Shown: in pieces, positions 41,435 to 41,742 of the stretch
How positions within the stretch are numbered: position 1 is the stretch's first letter
How the letters are laid out: each line of letters starts with the position of its first letter
DNA from: Bacillota bacterium
Lineage (GTDB): Bacteria; Bacillota; Sulfobacillia; Sulfobacillales; Sulfobacillaceae
Reading direction: 5' to 3'
DNA length: 41,742 nucleotides
NCBI GenBank assembly: GCA_021821465.1
Contig: JAKACM010000032.1
Span: forward strand, 1 to 41,742
Position numbers and translations under genes: made by a program
The notes under the pieces: model-generated
What the model was told of the DNA's origin: nothing
The model's input: the letters and a program-made list of their open reading frames with translations, nothing else
Databases searched by the model: none

Positions 41435-41742
41435 TCAATCTGTGCTCAAGCTCCGCCGAATCGCGTCCACTTCGTCGACGGACAAATCCACAAACGCGGC
41501 AATTTGCTTCACGTCCATTCCTGCGGCCATCAGCTTGCGGGCGGTGCTGACCGCGCGGCGATGCTCCCCTTCTTCTCGGCCTTCTTCGCGGCCTTCTTCG
41601 CGGCCTTCTTCGCGACCTTCTTCGCGACCTTCTTCGCGACCTTCTTCTCTTGCCCCCTCAACATCCGCCGTGTAGGTCATCAATGCCTTTTGCCGTTCCT
41701 CGTAGAGTTGACGGGCCTGTTCATCCTGGCTCAAAAACTCCA
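41435..41742 (-). CDS. Rpn-family recombination-promoting nuclease/putative transposase, C-terminal part (runs off the window)
   Basis: The frame is open to the right edge, so the true start lies outside. The visible ~102 residues have EFLSQDEQARQLYEERQKAL, then a run of REEG units, then ARKLMAAGMDVKQIAAFVDLSVDEV, which is the usual C-terminal end of the PD-(D/E)XK nuclease family transposases (Rpn/YhgA-like); the catalytic domain would be in the missing N-terminal part. A four-residue REEG unit coded by a 12-nt repeat is common in these proteins and varies in copy number. They are thought to cut DNA and promote RecA-independent recombination. Confidence 0.75.
   Translation of the reverse strand, partial: EFLSQDEQARQLYEERQKALMTYTADVEGAREEGREEGREEGREEGREEGREEGREEGEHRRAVSTARKLMAAGMDVKQIAAFVDLSVDEVDAIRRSLSTD
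41568..41651. repeat. Tandem 12-nt repeat, about seven units
   Basis: The unit CCTTCTTCGCGG (or ...CGCGA) is repeated head to tail, with degenerate first and last copies. In the minus-strand gene each unit encodes four residues (R-E-E-G), so slippage changes length without changing frame. Confidence 0.9.

Noticed and set aside
1..41742. CRISPR arrays and rRNA or tRNA genes.
   Set aside because: No regularly spaced repeats and no conserved rRNA or tRNA segments were found in the window.

Overview
The window looks like a chromosomal piece of a spore-forming, Gram-positive bacterium of moderate GC, most likely a Sulfobacillus-type acidophile. The basis is an operon for a GerA-type spore germination receptor, Firmicutes-style Shine-Dalgarno sites, a glycolate-oxidase-type flavoprotein, a membrane protein with in-membrane histidines, and an ArsM (arsenite methyltransferase) remnant. 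The genus is inference; nothing in the window fixes it.

Layout. (1) 1-1.2 kb holds gene debris: the end of an arsM-like gene, and the C-terminal end of an oligopeptide ABC transporter ATPase directly before an intact GH38 alpha-mannosidase (1114-4230). (2) 4.2-6.7 kb is a decayed accessory strip with an addiction-module antitoxin/RelE-ParE toxin pair, a broken HATPase-type gene and a 48-bp repeat present twice. (3) 6.7-19.1 kb, all on the minus strand, is a complete six-gene phage-defence operon. Gene order and domains match type 3 BREX: brxF, brxC, pglXI, brxHII, pglZ, brxA. Genes overlap by 4-7 nt at every junction but one, and the operon ends in a strong hairpin terminator that contains the last stop codon. 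(4) 19.1-23.7 kb carries a small secreted protein with its own promoter, a 12-helix-type membrane protein preceded by a perfect CRP/FNR-type box, and a short-chain dehydrogenase broken by a frameshift. (5) 23.9-30.3 kb, minus strand, is a five-gene translationally coupled operon. It encodes the germinant receptor subunits GerA, GerC and GerB, followed by a membrane-anchored FMN protein of the glutamate-synthase domain family and an SQR/NDH-2-like FAD protein. (6) 30.7-36.6 kb contains two degraded toxin-antitoxin loci flanking a GlcD-GlcE fusion gene and a dapA-family aldolase gene. The aldolase gene is split by a roughly 350-bp palindrome-ended insertion resembling an IS200/IS605 derivative without a transposase. 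(7) 37.5-41.7 kb has a lipoprotein gene, an alpha/beta hydrolase gene, transposon and BNR-repeat debris, and the 3' end of an Rpn-type nuclease gene with a 12-nt tandem repeat.

How the parts work together. The BREX genes should form one transcription unit in which the PglXI methyltransferase marks host DNA and BrxC, BrxF, PglZ, the BrxHII helicase and BrxA act in exclusion of phage DNA. The ger operon should act in the spore inner membrane; why two flavoproteins are coupled to it is the most open question in the window. Much of the rest is a graveyard of toxin-antitoxin modules, transposon ends and truncated genes, as is usual around defence islands. Single-base frameshifts in at least three accessory genes should be checked against sequencing error.
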